Source: Salinimicrobium sp963739625 | GTDB lineage: Bacteria > Bacteroidota > Bacteroidia > Flavobacteriales > Flavobacteriaceae | Length of the DNA stretch: 64,000 bases | Reading direction: 5' to 3' | Assembly: GCA_963739625.1 (NCBI GenBank) | Contig: CAVUAU010000011.1 | Span: forward strand, 558,001-622,000 | Shown: in pieces, positions 35,532-43,829 of the stretch | Layout: the number at the start of each line of letters is the position of its first letter | Numbering within the stretch: position 1 is the stretch's first letter | Notes under the pieces: generated by a model | The model's input: the letters and a program-made list of their open reading frames with translations, nothing else | Told to the model about the DNA's origin: nothing | Database searches by the model: none | Position numbers and translations under genes: made by a program

Positions 35532-37643
35532 TCAGGTCTTTTTCAAATAGACAACCCCCATTGGCGGCAGGGTGAGGGCAAGAGAATGTTCCTGACTGTG
35601 TGCCGGGAATAGTCCGACTTTCCACTTCATTGCATTGTGTACCCCGCTTCCACCAAATTCTTGCGCATCTGAATTGAAGATTTCCTTCCATTTTCCTTTT
35701 TCTGCCACCCCAATGCGATAGTTTTCCCGTGGCATCGGCGTGAAGTTGCACACCACCATGATGTTATCTTTTGGATCGTTTCCTTTTCTAAAGAAGCTAA
35801 TGATGCTGTTCTCGTCATCATTGATATCTATCCATTCAAAACCTTCGTGAGAAAATGCTTTTTCATAAAGAGCAGGTTCAGATTTGTAAAGACGGTTGAG
35901 CTCCTTCAGCGTTGCCTGCATTTTCCTGTGAAGATCTTGTTCTGTAAGATGCCATTCCAGGCTGGAATCGTGGTCCCATTCTGAATTTTGGCCAAATTCA
36001 GCTCCCATGAACAGCAATTTTGTACCTGGATGTCCATACATATAGGCGTAGAGTGTCCTTAGGTTGGCAAATTTATTCCATTCATCACCGGGCATCTTGT
36101 TGAGGAGTGCGCCTTTTCCGTAGACCACCTCGTCATGAGAGAGTGGCAACATAAAATTCTCTGTAAATGCATAAGTTGTGCTGAAAGTGATAGTATTTTG
36201 ATGGTGCCTGCGGTGCACGGGATCCTTACTAAAGTACTGCAGCGTGTCGTGCATCCAGCCCATCATCCATTTCATACCAAAGCCAAGGCCTCCAATATAG
36301 GTTGGTTTCGAAACCATAGGCCAGGCTGTAGATTCTTCTGCAATCGTAACAGCATCGGGAAACTCCTTATAAACCACCTCGTTAAATTCTTTTAAGAAGC
36401 TTATGGCTTCCAGATTTTCCCTTCCGCCGAACTCGTTAGGCTCCCATTCGCCCTCATTTCTGGAATAATCCAGGTAGAGCATAGATGCGACCGCATCGAC
36501 CCGCAAGCCGTCTGCATGGAATTTGTCCAGCCAGAACAGCGCGTTACTTATCAAAAATGATCTTATTTCATTTCTTCCGTAGTTAAAAATATAGCTCTGC
36601 CAGTCGGGGTGGAAACCTTTTTTAGGATCTGAATGTTCATAGAGAAAGGTGCCATCAAAATAGTGTAACCCATGCATATCTGAAGGGAAGTGCGAAGGCA
36701 CCCAATCCAGGATCACACCTATGCCTTCCTGGTGCAGCTTGTCAATGAGATGCATGAAATCCTGCGGAGTACCAAAACGGCTTGAGGGTGCAAAATAGCC
36801 GGTGATCTGGTATCCCCAGGAGCCAAAGAAGGGATGCTCCATCACAGGCATAAATTCTACATGAGTAAAGTTCAACTCTTTAAGGTATTTTGGAAGCTCC
36901 TCGGCAAGTTCGAGATAGGTGAGGGACCTAAAGTTATCTTCGGGCACTCTTTTCCAGGAGCCAAGGTGAAGCTCATAAACCGAATATGGCTGCGGCTTCC
37001 CCTGCTTTTTGCTGCGCTCATCCATCCACAGCTTATCATTCCAGGTATTTTCGAGGTCCCAAACCATAGAGGCCGTATTGGGCGGGGTTTCCCACGAAAA
37101 TGCGTAGGGATCACCTTTTTCGGCTTCATAGCCGTTGTTGGAGCGAATGAAATATTTGTAAAGCGAACCTTTTTTTGCTTCGGGAATAAATACTTCCCAA
37201 ATACCCGAATGGTCCCAGCGGGCCTTCATTTGGTGCGACTGTTTATCCCAATTGTTGAAATCACCCATGACGGTAACACTCTCTGCATTGGGAGCCCATA
37301 CCGCGAAATACACTCCTTTGATGCCCATATATTCCATAAGATGAGAACCCAGCTTGTTGTAAAGGTGGTAATGCTTTCCTTCTTTAAAGAGGTGAATATC
37401 AAAATCTGTAAGCAGGGTAGCTTCTACCGGTTTTTCTTCGGAAGATCTTTGCTCTTCTGTAGTTTTTGAAGTGGCTTTTTTGACTGCTTTTTTGGCCTTT
37501 TTGGCTGCCGAAGAGATTTCCTCTTTATTAGGAATCACGTCTTCCACAAAATCCCTGGCCTTTTCGGCTGCTTCTTTTAACTCGTCGGCATCGGGAATAA
37601 GGTCTTTGGCTTTTTTCTCAAGCGTCTTTGCGCGTTTTTTCAT
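35532..37643 (-). CDS. glgB: 1,4-alpha-glucan branching enzyme
   Basis: A GH13 enzyme that makes alpha-1,6 branches in glycogen-like glucan. From the ATG at 37643 (MKKRAKTLEKKAKDL) about 80 Lys/Glu-rich residues precede a CBM48 domain (HLYNKLGSHLMEYMG to DFNNWDKQSHQM). The GH13 barrel has FADGLRV-type DGLRVDAVASM, the acid in TIAEESTAWP, and PLSHDEVV, and an all-beta C-terminal domain follows. The Lys-rich head continues in another frame as the gene upstream, which overlaps by 26 bases. A one-base change in the A6 run at 37635-37640 would fuse them to a protein of about 940 residues. Whether they are one gene or two is open. It is the last gene of the glgE/treS/glgB operon. Confidence 0.92.
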   Translation of the reverse strand: MKKRAKTLEKKAKDLIPDADELKEAAEKARDFVEDVIPNKEEISSAAKKAKKAVKKATSKTTEEQRSSEEKPVEATLLTDFDIHLFKEGKHYHLYNKLGSHLMEYMGIKGVYFAVWAPNAESVTVMGDFNNWDKQSHQMKARWDHSGIWEVFIPEAKKGSLYKYFIRSNNGYEAEKGDPYAFSWETPPNTASMVWDLENTWNDKLWMDERSKKQGKPQPYSVYELHLGSWKRVPEDNFRSLTYLELAEELPKYLKELNFTHVEFMPVMEHPFFGSWGYQITGYFAPSSRFGTPQDFMHLIDKLHQEGIGVILDWVPSHFPSDMHGLHYFDGTFLYEHSDPKKGFHPDWQSYIFNYGRNEIRSFLISNALFWLDKFHADGLRVDAVASMLYLDYSRNEGEWEPNEFGGRENLEAISFLKEFNEVVYKEFPDAVTIAEESTAWPMVSKPTYIGGLGFGMKWMMGWMHDTLQYFSKDPVHRRHHQNTITFSTTYAFTENFMLPLSHDEVVYGKGALLNKMPGDEWNKFANLRTLYAYMYGHPGTKLLFMGAEFGQNSEWDHDSSLEWHLTEQDLHRKMQATLKELNRLYKSEPALYEKAFSHEGFEWIDINDDENSIISFFRKGNDPKDNIMVVCNFTPMPRENYRIGVAEKGKWKEIFNSDAQEFGGSGVHNAMKWKVGLFPAHSQEHSLALTLPPMGVVYLKKT

Positions 37644-38340
37644 CAGGAGTAAGCTTATCGGCAATTTCTTTACCTGCTGCCTGTGCGCTCTCCTTAAGAT
37701 CATCTGTAGGAGAAGTGTTAGGCAGCTTCATTTTCTCTTCGGCAGAAATTCCCGGCGGGGTTTTTTGCCTGCTCATTTTTTTTGCAGGAGCTTTGTTTGC
37801 GGCAGGTTTCTTTTCTACGGAAGAGGTTGTTTTTTTAACCTTTTTGGCACTTGTAGTTTTGCCGGTACTGCTGGTTTTTGTGCGGGCGGTTTTCCTTATT
37901 TTATCAGGGGTCTCCTCCTGAGGACTCGAGGTCCTTTTCGTGGCCGGGGCCGCTACATGAGGCACTTCTTCATCTGTAAGCGGCTCCTTGAATTTAGTGG
38001 CTTTCGAAGAAGTCGCTTTCTTTTCTGCACCTGTCTTTACTTTGCCTGCAATGGGTTTTCCACTTTTGGTGGTTTTTTTGGGTGCCTTTGTTTCTGAAGC
38101 ACTTTTCACCACTTTTTCCGCTTTTTTTGAAGCGGCAGTGGTTGTAGCAGGTTTTTTAGGTGACTTCGTTTCTGAAGCTGATCTTACTGTTTTTTTGCCT
38201 CCTGTTGCTGTCTCTTTTTCTTCCTTTGCACCGCGTTCCACACCTTTTGGACCCTTTACTTTGCCCGATTCTTTTGCGCGCTTGCCGGCAGTGATTTTTC
38301 CTTTGACAGTGTTTTTTTTATTTTCTTCTTGTTTAGCCAT
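37618..38340 (-). CDS. Lys/Ala/Thr-rich histone-H1-like protein, probably the N-terminal part of GlgB
   Basis: A 240-residue low-complexity, strongly basic sequence with many KKA, TTK and SPKK-like motifs. It contains an imperfect internal repeat (SASETKSPKKPA and SASETKAPKKTT). It ends 26 bases inside glgB. If one A is removed from the A6 run at 37635-37640, its last residues (DKLTPDE) read straight into KRAKTLEKKAKD of GlgB, and the same composition continues for another 80 residues. I therefore favour a single GlgB with a disordered head of about 320 residues. The alternative is a separate basic protein translationally coupled to glgB. It follows treS-mak by 6 bases. Confidence 0.6.
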   Translation of the reverse strand: MAKQEENKKNTVKGKITAGKRAKESGKVKGPKGVERGAKEEKETATGGKKTVRSASETKSPKKPATTTAASKKAEKVVKSASETKAPKKTTKSGKPIAGKVKTGAEKKATSSKATKFKEPLTDEEVPHVAAPATKRTSSPQEETPDKIRKTARTKTSSTGKTTSAKKVKKTTSSVEKKPAANKAPAKKMSRQKTPPGISAEEKMKLPNTSPTDDLKESAQAAGKEIADKLTPDEKTRKDA

Positions 38341-38346
38341 TTCTCT

Positions 38347-41300
38347 CTATTTTATGCATGATAAAATTCCCCGTAGCGGTATCAAAACCCAGTCGGGGCG
38401 ATTATTCAATTCATAATTCATCTCGTAAATTGCCTTTTCCAGCAGGAAAGTCTGCATCAGGATGTTCTTATCCTCCTCATTATTAGGAATGAAATCATTG
38501 TCTCCCACATTTTCGTAATAACCTTGCAGGAACATCCTGGTGACCAGGTAATACCAGGTTTCTGCCCAGGTATCGAGGTCTCCTTCTTTCTTTTGTTGAT
38601 CAAATTCGGGTTCTATAATGCTGCTGTAGGCGGCATAGTGGAAGGACCGAACCATTCCAGCGACGTCTCGTAAAGGAGAGCGTTTTAACCTTCTCTCACT
38701 AAAAGACCGGGCAGGTTCACCTTCAAAATCTATGATCACAAAATCTTTACCTGTCCACAGCACCTGCCCCAGATGGTAATCTCCATGGGTCCTTATCTTC
38801 ATGATAGGGATCTTATGGTCATACACCTTTTTAAAGCTTTTGAGTACTTCTCCTTTTAGATCAAGTACTTTTTGTGCCTCAGGCTGGATATGCTCTGGCA
38901 GGATCTTAAGGCTTTTCTGAAGATTCTGGAATGCATTTCTCGTGAGCGACTGTAAACTGGAGTAAAGAGAGCGCTGGTAATGCAGTGAAAAAGGTTCCGG
39001 CTCAAAGTCCTTGACGCCGGGGTTGGCGGCCAAAGCCTTGTGCATCTCGGCAGTACGCTGTCCCAGCAGGGAAATACGTTCCGGGAAAATAACGCCCATG
39101 AGCTCCTTCATATTCTCTGAAAGCTCCTGGTATCGCATAGGCTCCAGGGTTCGCTCTGTTTCTTCTTCGGGGGCATCCTTTGGCTGGGTAAGTACACGTT
39201 CAAAAAACCTTTTGAGGGCATCTTTGGTGTAATCCCATGCGTCTCCCTGGTTTGGCACCAGATCTTGCATCATGCCCAATACAATGATATTCCTGGTATC
39301 TGGAGCGTACTCTATGGCACCTACAAATCGTGGTGAATTCTTGTATTCGGTTTTTTCACTAAGGTATTTGGTGATCTCCAGGTCTGGATTGATCGTGTTG
39401 TCCAGTTTGCGATACAGCTTGAGAAAATACTTGTTGTCAAAGATCAGCGAGGTATTACTCTGTTCAGCATTAAGGATCTTTGAATGCACCTTTTCAGATT
39501 CAGGATCAAAGCCATTATCGCTGTGATAGAAAACAAGGTGACCACGTCCACTCTGAAGTCTGCGCCCTTTTTTAATATTTCTAAAGAGCACGTTTCTAAA
39601 GCTCTCGCTGTAAACCGCATCAAAAAGATATCCTTCCTCGCCGTTCACCTGCAGCTTCGCAATAATGCCTTTTGGTGGCACTTCTCTATATTCATCTTCA
39701 GCTTTTTGGGAAATAAACCCTAGCGGCAACTGGTAAACTTCGGGTAAACCGTCATTATAGTTCACTTCGATCGTGATCAAAGTTGAATGCATATTTCTTA
39801 CCGGGATATCTACTTTATTGATCACCGAAATATTCTGGATCACACGTGATTTTCCGCCGAACCAGCGACAGCTGTTCAAATAATCGGGTAAGATCTCGTT
39901 TTCGAATCTCGCCCTTGTCTTATTCTGAAGCAGTTGTTCCCATTCGTTCACTTTTAAGATTGGAGTTTCGGCTTTCTCGCTGTGATCTTTTTCTTTCTTC
40001 AGCTGAAACCAATAATAGCCATGTGGCGCCATGGTAAACAGGTAAGGATGCTCAGTGATCCTTGGGAATTTATTGTGGCTGAAGACTTCCACAGGGACAT
40101 AACCGTCGTAGGGCTCCAGGTCGAGTTCTGCAGCCTGCGGAAATCTTGACAGGTTCCCCAGCACCAGGATGTCCTCGTCCTCGTAGGTACGGGTATAAGC
40201 GATGATCTTAGCATTGCTGGGGGAAAGGAAATTGATATCTCCACGCCCGAAGGCTTTGAACTTCTTCCTCATGCTAATGATCCTTTTCATCCACCATAGC
40301 AGCGAAGAGGAATTCATTTGCTCGGTCTCTACGTTTACTGATTCGTATTTGTATGAAGGGTCAATGATCACCGGCAAATACAGTTTGTGCGGATTGGCAG
40401 AGGAGAAGCCTGCATTTCTATCTGCAGACCATTGCATTGGAGTCCTTACCCCGTCCCGGTCTCCCAGATAAAAGTTGTCACCCATTCCAATTTCGTCTCC
40501 ATAGTAGATTACCGGTGTCCCCGGAAGTGAGAACAACAGTACGTTCATCAATTCGATCTTGTTACGGTTGTTCTCCAGCAATGGAGCCAGCCGGTGCCTT
40601 ATTCCCACATTGATCTTCGCCTGTGGATCTTTAGTATACACCTTATACATATAATCCCGTTCCTCGTCGGTCACCATTTCAAGGGTAAGCTCATCATGGT
40701 TTCTCAGGAAAATGGCCCATTGACAGGACTTCGGAATGTCCGGAGTTTGGTCAATAATGTCCATAATAGGATAGCGGTCTTCCATTTTGACCGACATGAA
40801 CATGCGAGGCATGATAGGGAAATGGTAATTCATGTGACATTCATCCCCGTCTCCAAAGTATGCAGCCGAATCTTCGGGCCACATATTTGCTTCGGCCAGC
40901 AGCAACTTGTTGTCGAAATTCTCATCAACATGAGCCCGTAATTTTTTTAGAAAATCATGGGTCTCTGGTAAGTTCTCGCAGTTTGTTCCTTCCCTCTCAA
41001 AAAGATAAGGCACGGCGTCAAGCCTAAAACCGTCGACGCCCATCTTGCACCAAAAGTCTATAATATCAAAAACTTCCTGTTGCACTTTAGGATTGTCAAA
41101 ATTGAGATCTGGTTGATGAGAAAAGAAACGGTGCCAAAAATATTGTTTTGCGACAGGATCCCAGGTCCAGTTGGAAGGTTCGGTATCTGTAAAAATGATC
41201 CTGGTATCCTTGTATTTATTTGGATCATCACTCCAAACATAATAATCTCTTTCTTCGGAACCCTGCGGGGCAGTTCTTGCCCGTTGAAACCACGGGTGCT

Positions 41301-41643
41301 GGTCAGAAGTGTGATTAATGACCAGCTCGGTTATAATTTTGAGTCCGCGTTCGTGGGCTTCATCAATAAACCTTTGAAAAACATCAAGATCCCCATAAGT
41401 GGGGTTGATGCTGTAGTAATCGGCAATATCGTAGCCGTCATCCCGTAGGGGAGAAGGATAGAACGGGAGTAGCCAAATGGCTGTAACTCCAAGATCTTCC
41501 AGGTAATCCAGTTTTTGCATGAGGCCTTCTAAATCACCCACTCCGTCTCCATTACTGTCAAAAAAGGCCTTGATGTGCAACTCATATATGATGGCATCTT
41601 TGTACCAGTTTTCCTGATCTTCTGATTGGATTGGTTTGATCAT
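38347..41643 (-). CDS. treS: Trehalose synthase / maltokinase fusion
   Basis: A 1098-residue two-domain cytosolic protein. Residues 1 to about 560 are a GH13 trehalose synthase that interconverts maltose and trehalose: NWYKDAIIYELHIKAF at the start, nucleophile in GVDGFRLDAVPYLF near 205, LLAEANMWPED, and FLRNHDELTLEM. From about 590 the protein is a maltokinase (Mak/Pep2) with an aminoglycoside-phosphotransferase-like fold: RTHGDYHLGQVLW holds the catalytic Asp, and FVIIDFEGEPARS the metal site. The fusion turns trehalose via maltose into maltose-1-phosphate, the substrate of GlgE. It lies 11 bases behind glgE and 6 before the Lys-rich gene, in one operon. Confidence 0.95.
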   Translation of the reverse strand: MIKPIQSEDQENWYKDAIIYELHIKAFFDSNGDGVGDLEGLMQKLDYLEDLGVTAIWLLPFYPSPLRDDGYDIADYYSINPTYGDLDVFQRFIDEAHERGLKIITELVINHTSDQHPWFQRARTAPQGSEERDYYVWSDDPNKYKDTRIIFTDTEPSNWTWDPVAKQYFWHRFFSHQPDLNFDNPKVQQEVFDIIDFWCKMGVDGFRLDAVPYLFEREGTNCENLPETHDFLKKLRAHVDENFDNKLLLAEANMWPEDSAAYFGDGDECHMNYHFPIMPRMFMSVKMEDRYPIMDIIDQTPDIPKSCQWAIFLRNHDELTLEMVTDEERDYMYKVYTKDPQAKINVGIRHRLAPLLENNRNKIELMNVLLFSLPGTPVIYYGDEIGMGDNFYLGDRDGVRTPMQWSADRNAGFSSANPHKLYLPVIIDPSYKYESVNVETEQMNSSSLLWWMKRIISMRKKFKAFGRGDINFLSPSNAKIIAYTRTYEDEDILVLGNLSRFPQAAELDLEPYDGYVPVEVFSHNKFPRITEHPYLFTMAPHGYYWFQLKKEKDHSEKAETPILKVNEWEQLLQNKTRARFENEILPDYLNSCRWFGGKSRVIQNISVINKVDIPVRNMHSTLITIEVNYNDGLPEVYQLPLGFISQKAEDEYREVPPKGIIAKLQVNGEEGYLFDAVYSESFRNVLFRNIKKGRRLQSGRGHLVFYHSDNGFDPESEKVHSKILNAEQSNTSLIFDNKYFLKLYRKLDNTINPDLEITKYLSEKTEYKNSPRFVGAIEYAPDTRNIIVLGMMQDLVPNQGDAWDYTKDALKRFFERVLTQPKDAPEEETERTLEPMRYQELSENMKELMGVIFPERISLLGQRTAEMHKALAANPGVKDFEPEPFSLHYQRSLYSSLQSLTRNAFQNLQKSLKILPEHIQPEAQKVLDLKGEVLKSFKKVYDHKIPIMKIRTHGDYHLGQVLWTGKDFVIIDFEGEPARSFSERRLKRSPLRDVAGMVRSFHYAAYSSIIEPEFDQQKKEGDLDTWAETWYYLVTRMFLQGYYENVGDNDFIPNNEEDKNILMQTFLLEKAIYEMNYELNNRPDWVLIPLRGILSCIK

Positions 41644-41654
41644 GTTCTTTCTTT

Positions 41655-43635
41655 TTATCTCGTTGGTTTTTTGGTTTCTACTTTAAGAATGTGAGCAGGA
41701 ATTGCCTGTGGATGCAGCTCTACATAGTTCCATTCCTCTTGCCATACGTAACTTGAGCCGGTGAGAAGGTCTGTAACCGAAAAAAATTCCTGAGGCTCAA
41801 TTCCCAGGCGGTGCAAAGGCACTTTCACCCAGCCGGACTGGGCATGATGTGGATCGAGGCTCACAACTGTTAGTATTTTGTTGTTCCCATTTTGTGAGAT
41901 TTTTGAGTAGCAAAGCAGCTGGTCATTGTCTGTGTCTTCAAATTCAATATTCCAGGTACTTTGCAGCGCCTCGTTTTCATTTCTCACCCTGTTTAAAATG
42001 CTGATGACCTCTTTGATCTTAGTCCTTCGTGGCCAGTCCCAGTGTTTAATCTCATATTTTTCAGAATGATTGTATTCTTCTTTTCCCGGAAAAGCCTCGT
42101 TATGGCCAAATTCGAATACAGGGCCGTAGATCCCGTAATTTGAAGAAAGGGTCCCCGCCAATATGAGTCGTATTAAAAAGGAAGGTTCATGCTGGTTTTC
42201 AAGGGAGATGGGAAGAATGTCTGGGGTATTTGGCCAGAAATTGGGCCGGTAATATTCCCGCATTTCGGTTTTCGTGAGCTGCGTGAGGTATTCTACAAAT
42301 TCTTCTTTGGTGTTTCTCCAGGTGAAATAGGTGTAAGATTGATTGAAGCCTATTTTTGCCAGTTCCTCCATTACCCTTGGTCGGGTAAAAGCTTCAGCAA
42401 GGAAAATAATTCCATCGTGTTTTGCATTAATCTCTTTTATGCACCATTCCCAGAACAGGAAGGTTTTAGTATGAGGATTATCCACTCTAAAAATGCGTAC
42501 TCCTTTATCGATCCAAAATTCTACTATACTTTTGAGTTCTTTCCAGAGGTTTTTCCAGTCTTCGGTCTCAAAATTTACCGGCAGGACATCCTGGTATTTC
42601 TTTGGTGGATTTTCAGCATACTGCACCGTACCATCTGGTCTCCATTTAAACCATTGCGGATGCTCTTTTACATAAGGATGATCTGGCGAACATTGTATGG
42701 CAAAATCCAGGGCGATCTCAATATCCATATCTTTCGCCTTTTTCACGAGCCGCTGGAAATCTTCCATAGTTCCCAATTCGGGATGGATAGCTTTATGGCC
42801 ACCTTCTTTGGCACCTATGGCCCAGGGAGAACCAGGGTCACCTTCTTCAGCATCGGTAGCATTGTTAAGACCTTTTCTATGGCTTCGCCCAATTGGATGA
42901 ATGGGTGGAAAATATATGACGTCAAATCCCATTTTTGACACCTCGGGCAATACGTTTTCACAGTCTTTAAAGGTTCCGTGTTTTCCTCTTTCGGGAGAAG
43001 CAGATCTTGGGAAGAATTCGTACCATGCACTGAACAACGCTTTTTTTCGCTCTACGCGAACTTCCAAAATCCTGTCATAGGGGTAAGCTGTTTCCCTGTC
43101 CCGGTTATCGTACATCACCTGTGAAGCTCTATCACCAAGCACTTCGGTAATGGCCTGCGCTTCTTTTTCATCGTCCTTTAGCAGTTCAATCCAGGTTTCG
43201 AGTTTCTTCTTATCTGCCGGGGCAGCCCTTTCCGCGGCCCTTCTCCATCATTTGGGCTCCAATAAGAAGTTCTGTTCGCAGGTTTTGACCGGCGTCATGT
43301 TTTTTCTTCAGGTCTTCCTGCCAGGTGGTAAAATGATCTACCCATGCCTCTAAAGTGTATTCGTAGTCGCCGGTTTCCTCAAGGCTGAATACTGTAGACC
43401 AATGATCATTGCCTTCAAAATCCATTCGCTGCTCCTGCCATTTTTTATCACGACCGCGGCTTTTTTTCTTTGGCCTGTAAAGCAGTACCGCATCCACTTT
43501 GTCGTGACCGTCACCAAAAATGTCGGCTTCAACTTTTATCTCTTCATTAGTTACTCTTTTTATTGGATACCTCCCACAGTCGATCTCTGGAGATACATTT
43601 CTTATACTGGCTCTTTTATGCCCTTCAAATTCCAT
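41655..43635 (-). pseudogene. glgE: Alpha-1,4-glucan:maltose-1-phosphate maltosyltransferase, one frameshift
   Basis: A GH13 enzyme that extends alpha-1,4-glucan with maltose-1-phosphate. The first frame (43635-43210) holds the N-terminal beta domain. The second (from about 43235 to 41655) holds SAWYEFFPRSASPE, VIYFPPIHPIGRSHRKG, the nucleophile in VRIFRVDNPHTK, the acid in IFLAEAFTRP, and ISLENQHEPS. Removing one G in the run at 43238-43240 joins the frames (MMEKAAERAAPADKKK) and gives 659 residues, the usual GlgE length. All active-site blocks are intact, so a sequence error is likely. It is the first gene of the leftward operon glgE, treS-mak, glgB, and is divergent from treZ. Confidence 0.92.
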
Positions 43636-43667
43636 AGAATAGTTTAATAAAATTGGGTTTGATTTGT

Positions 43668-43689
43668 CCTGATCCTGTGAAAAATCAGG
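43668..43689. promoter_or_regulatory. Inverted repeat in the glgE/treZ divergent region
   Basis: CCTGAT-N10-ATCAGG is a 6-bp inverted repeat between the divergent glgE and treZ operons, 33 bases upstream of the glgE start. Its position suits an operator for a dimeric regulator of the glucan locus. A related CTGAT-N10-ATCAG sequence is at 18726-18745. Confidence 0.35.
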
Positions 43690-43829
43690 CTTTGCGCGTC
43701 TTCTAAATCATTTAAATTTAGCTAAGTATATGCACAAGCCTAGTTAAAAAAGTATTAAACATTCAGTCTTCCGTCTTATCCTTCATAGCTTTGAATGCAT
43801 TGCATTTACACAGAAAACCGTTGGGGACT

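Noticed and set aside
36834..37469. A 211-codon open frame on the plus strand opposite glgB
   Set aside because: It lies wholly antisense to conserved GlgB sequence, has no recognisable domain and no promoter or ribosome-binding context. It is a shadow of the coding strand.
37635..37640. Classical -1 programmed frameshift at the A6 run
   Set aside because: The reading frames would need a +1 (or -2) change, and the heptamer does not lie in X-XXY-YYZ phase. No downstream pseudoknot is evident.
37471..38416. Long plus-strand open frames opposite the Lys-rich region
   Set aside because: They arise because Lys/Ala/Thr codons read backwards give few stops. The Phe/Leu-rich products have no family match and no start signals.
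42189..42938. A 249-codon open frame on the plus strand opposite glgE
   Set aside because: Antisense to the conserved GlgE barrel, with composition typical of reverse-complemented coding DNA.
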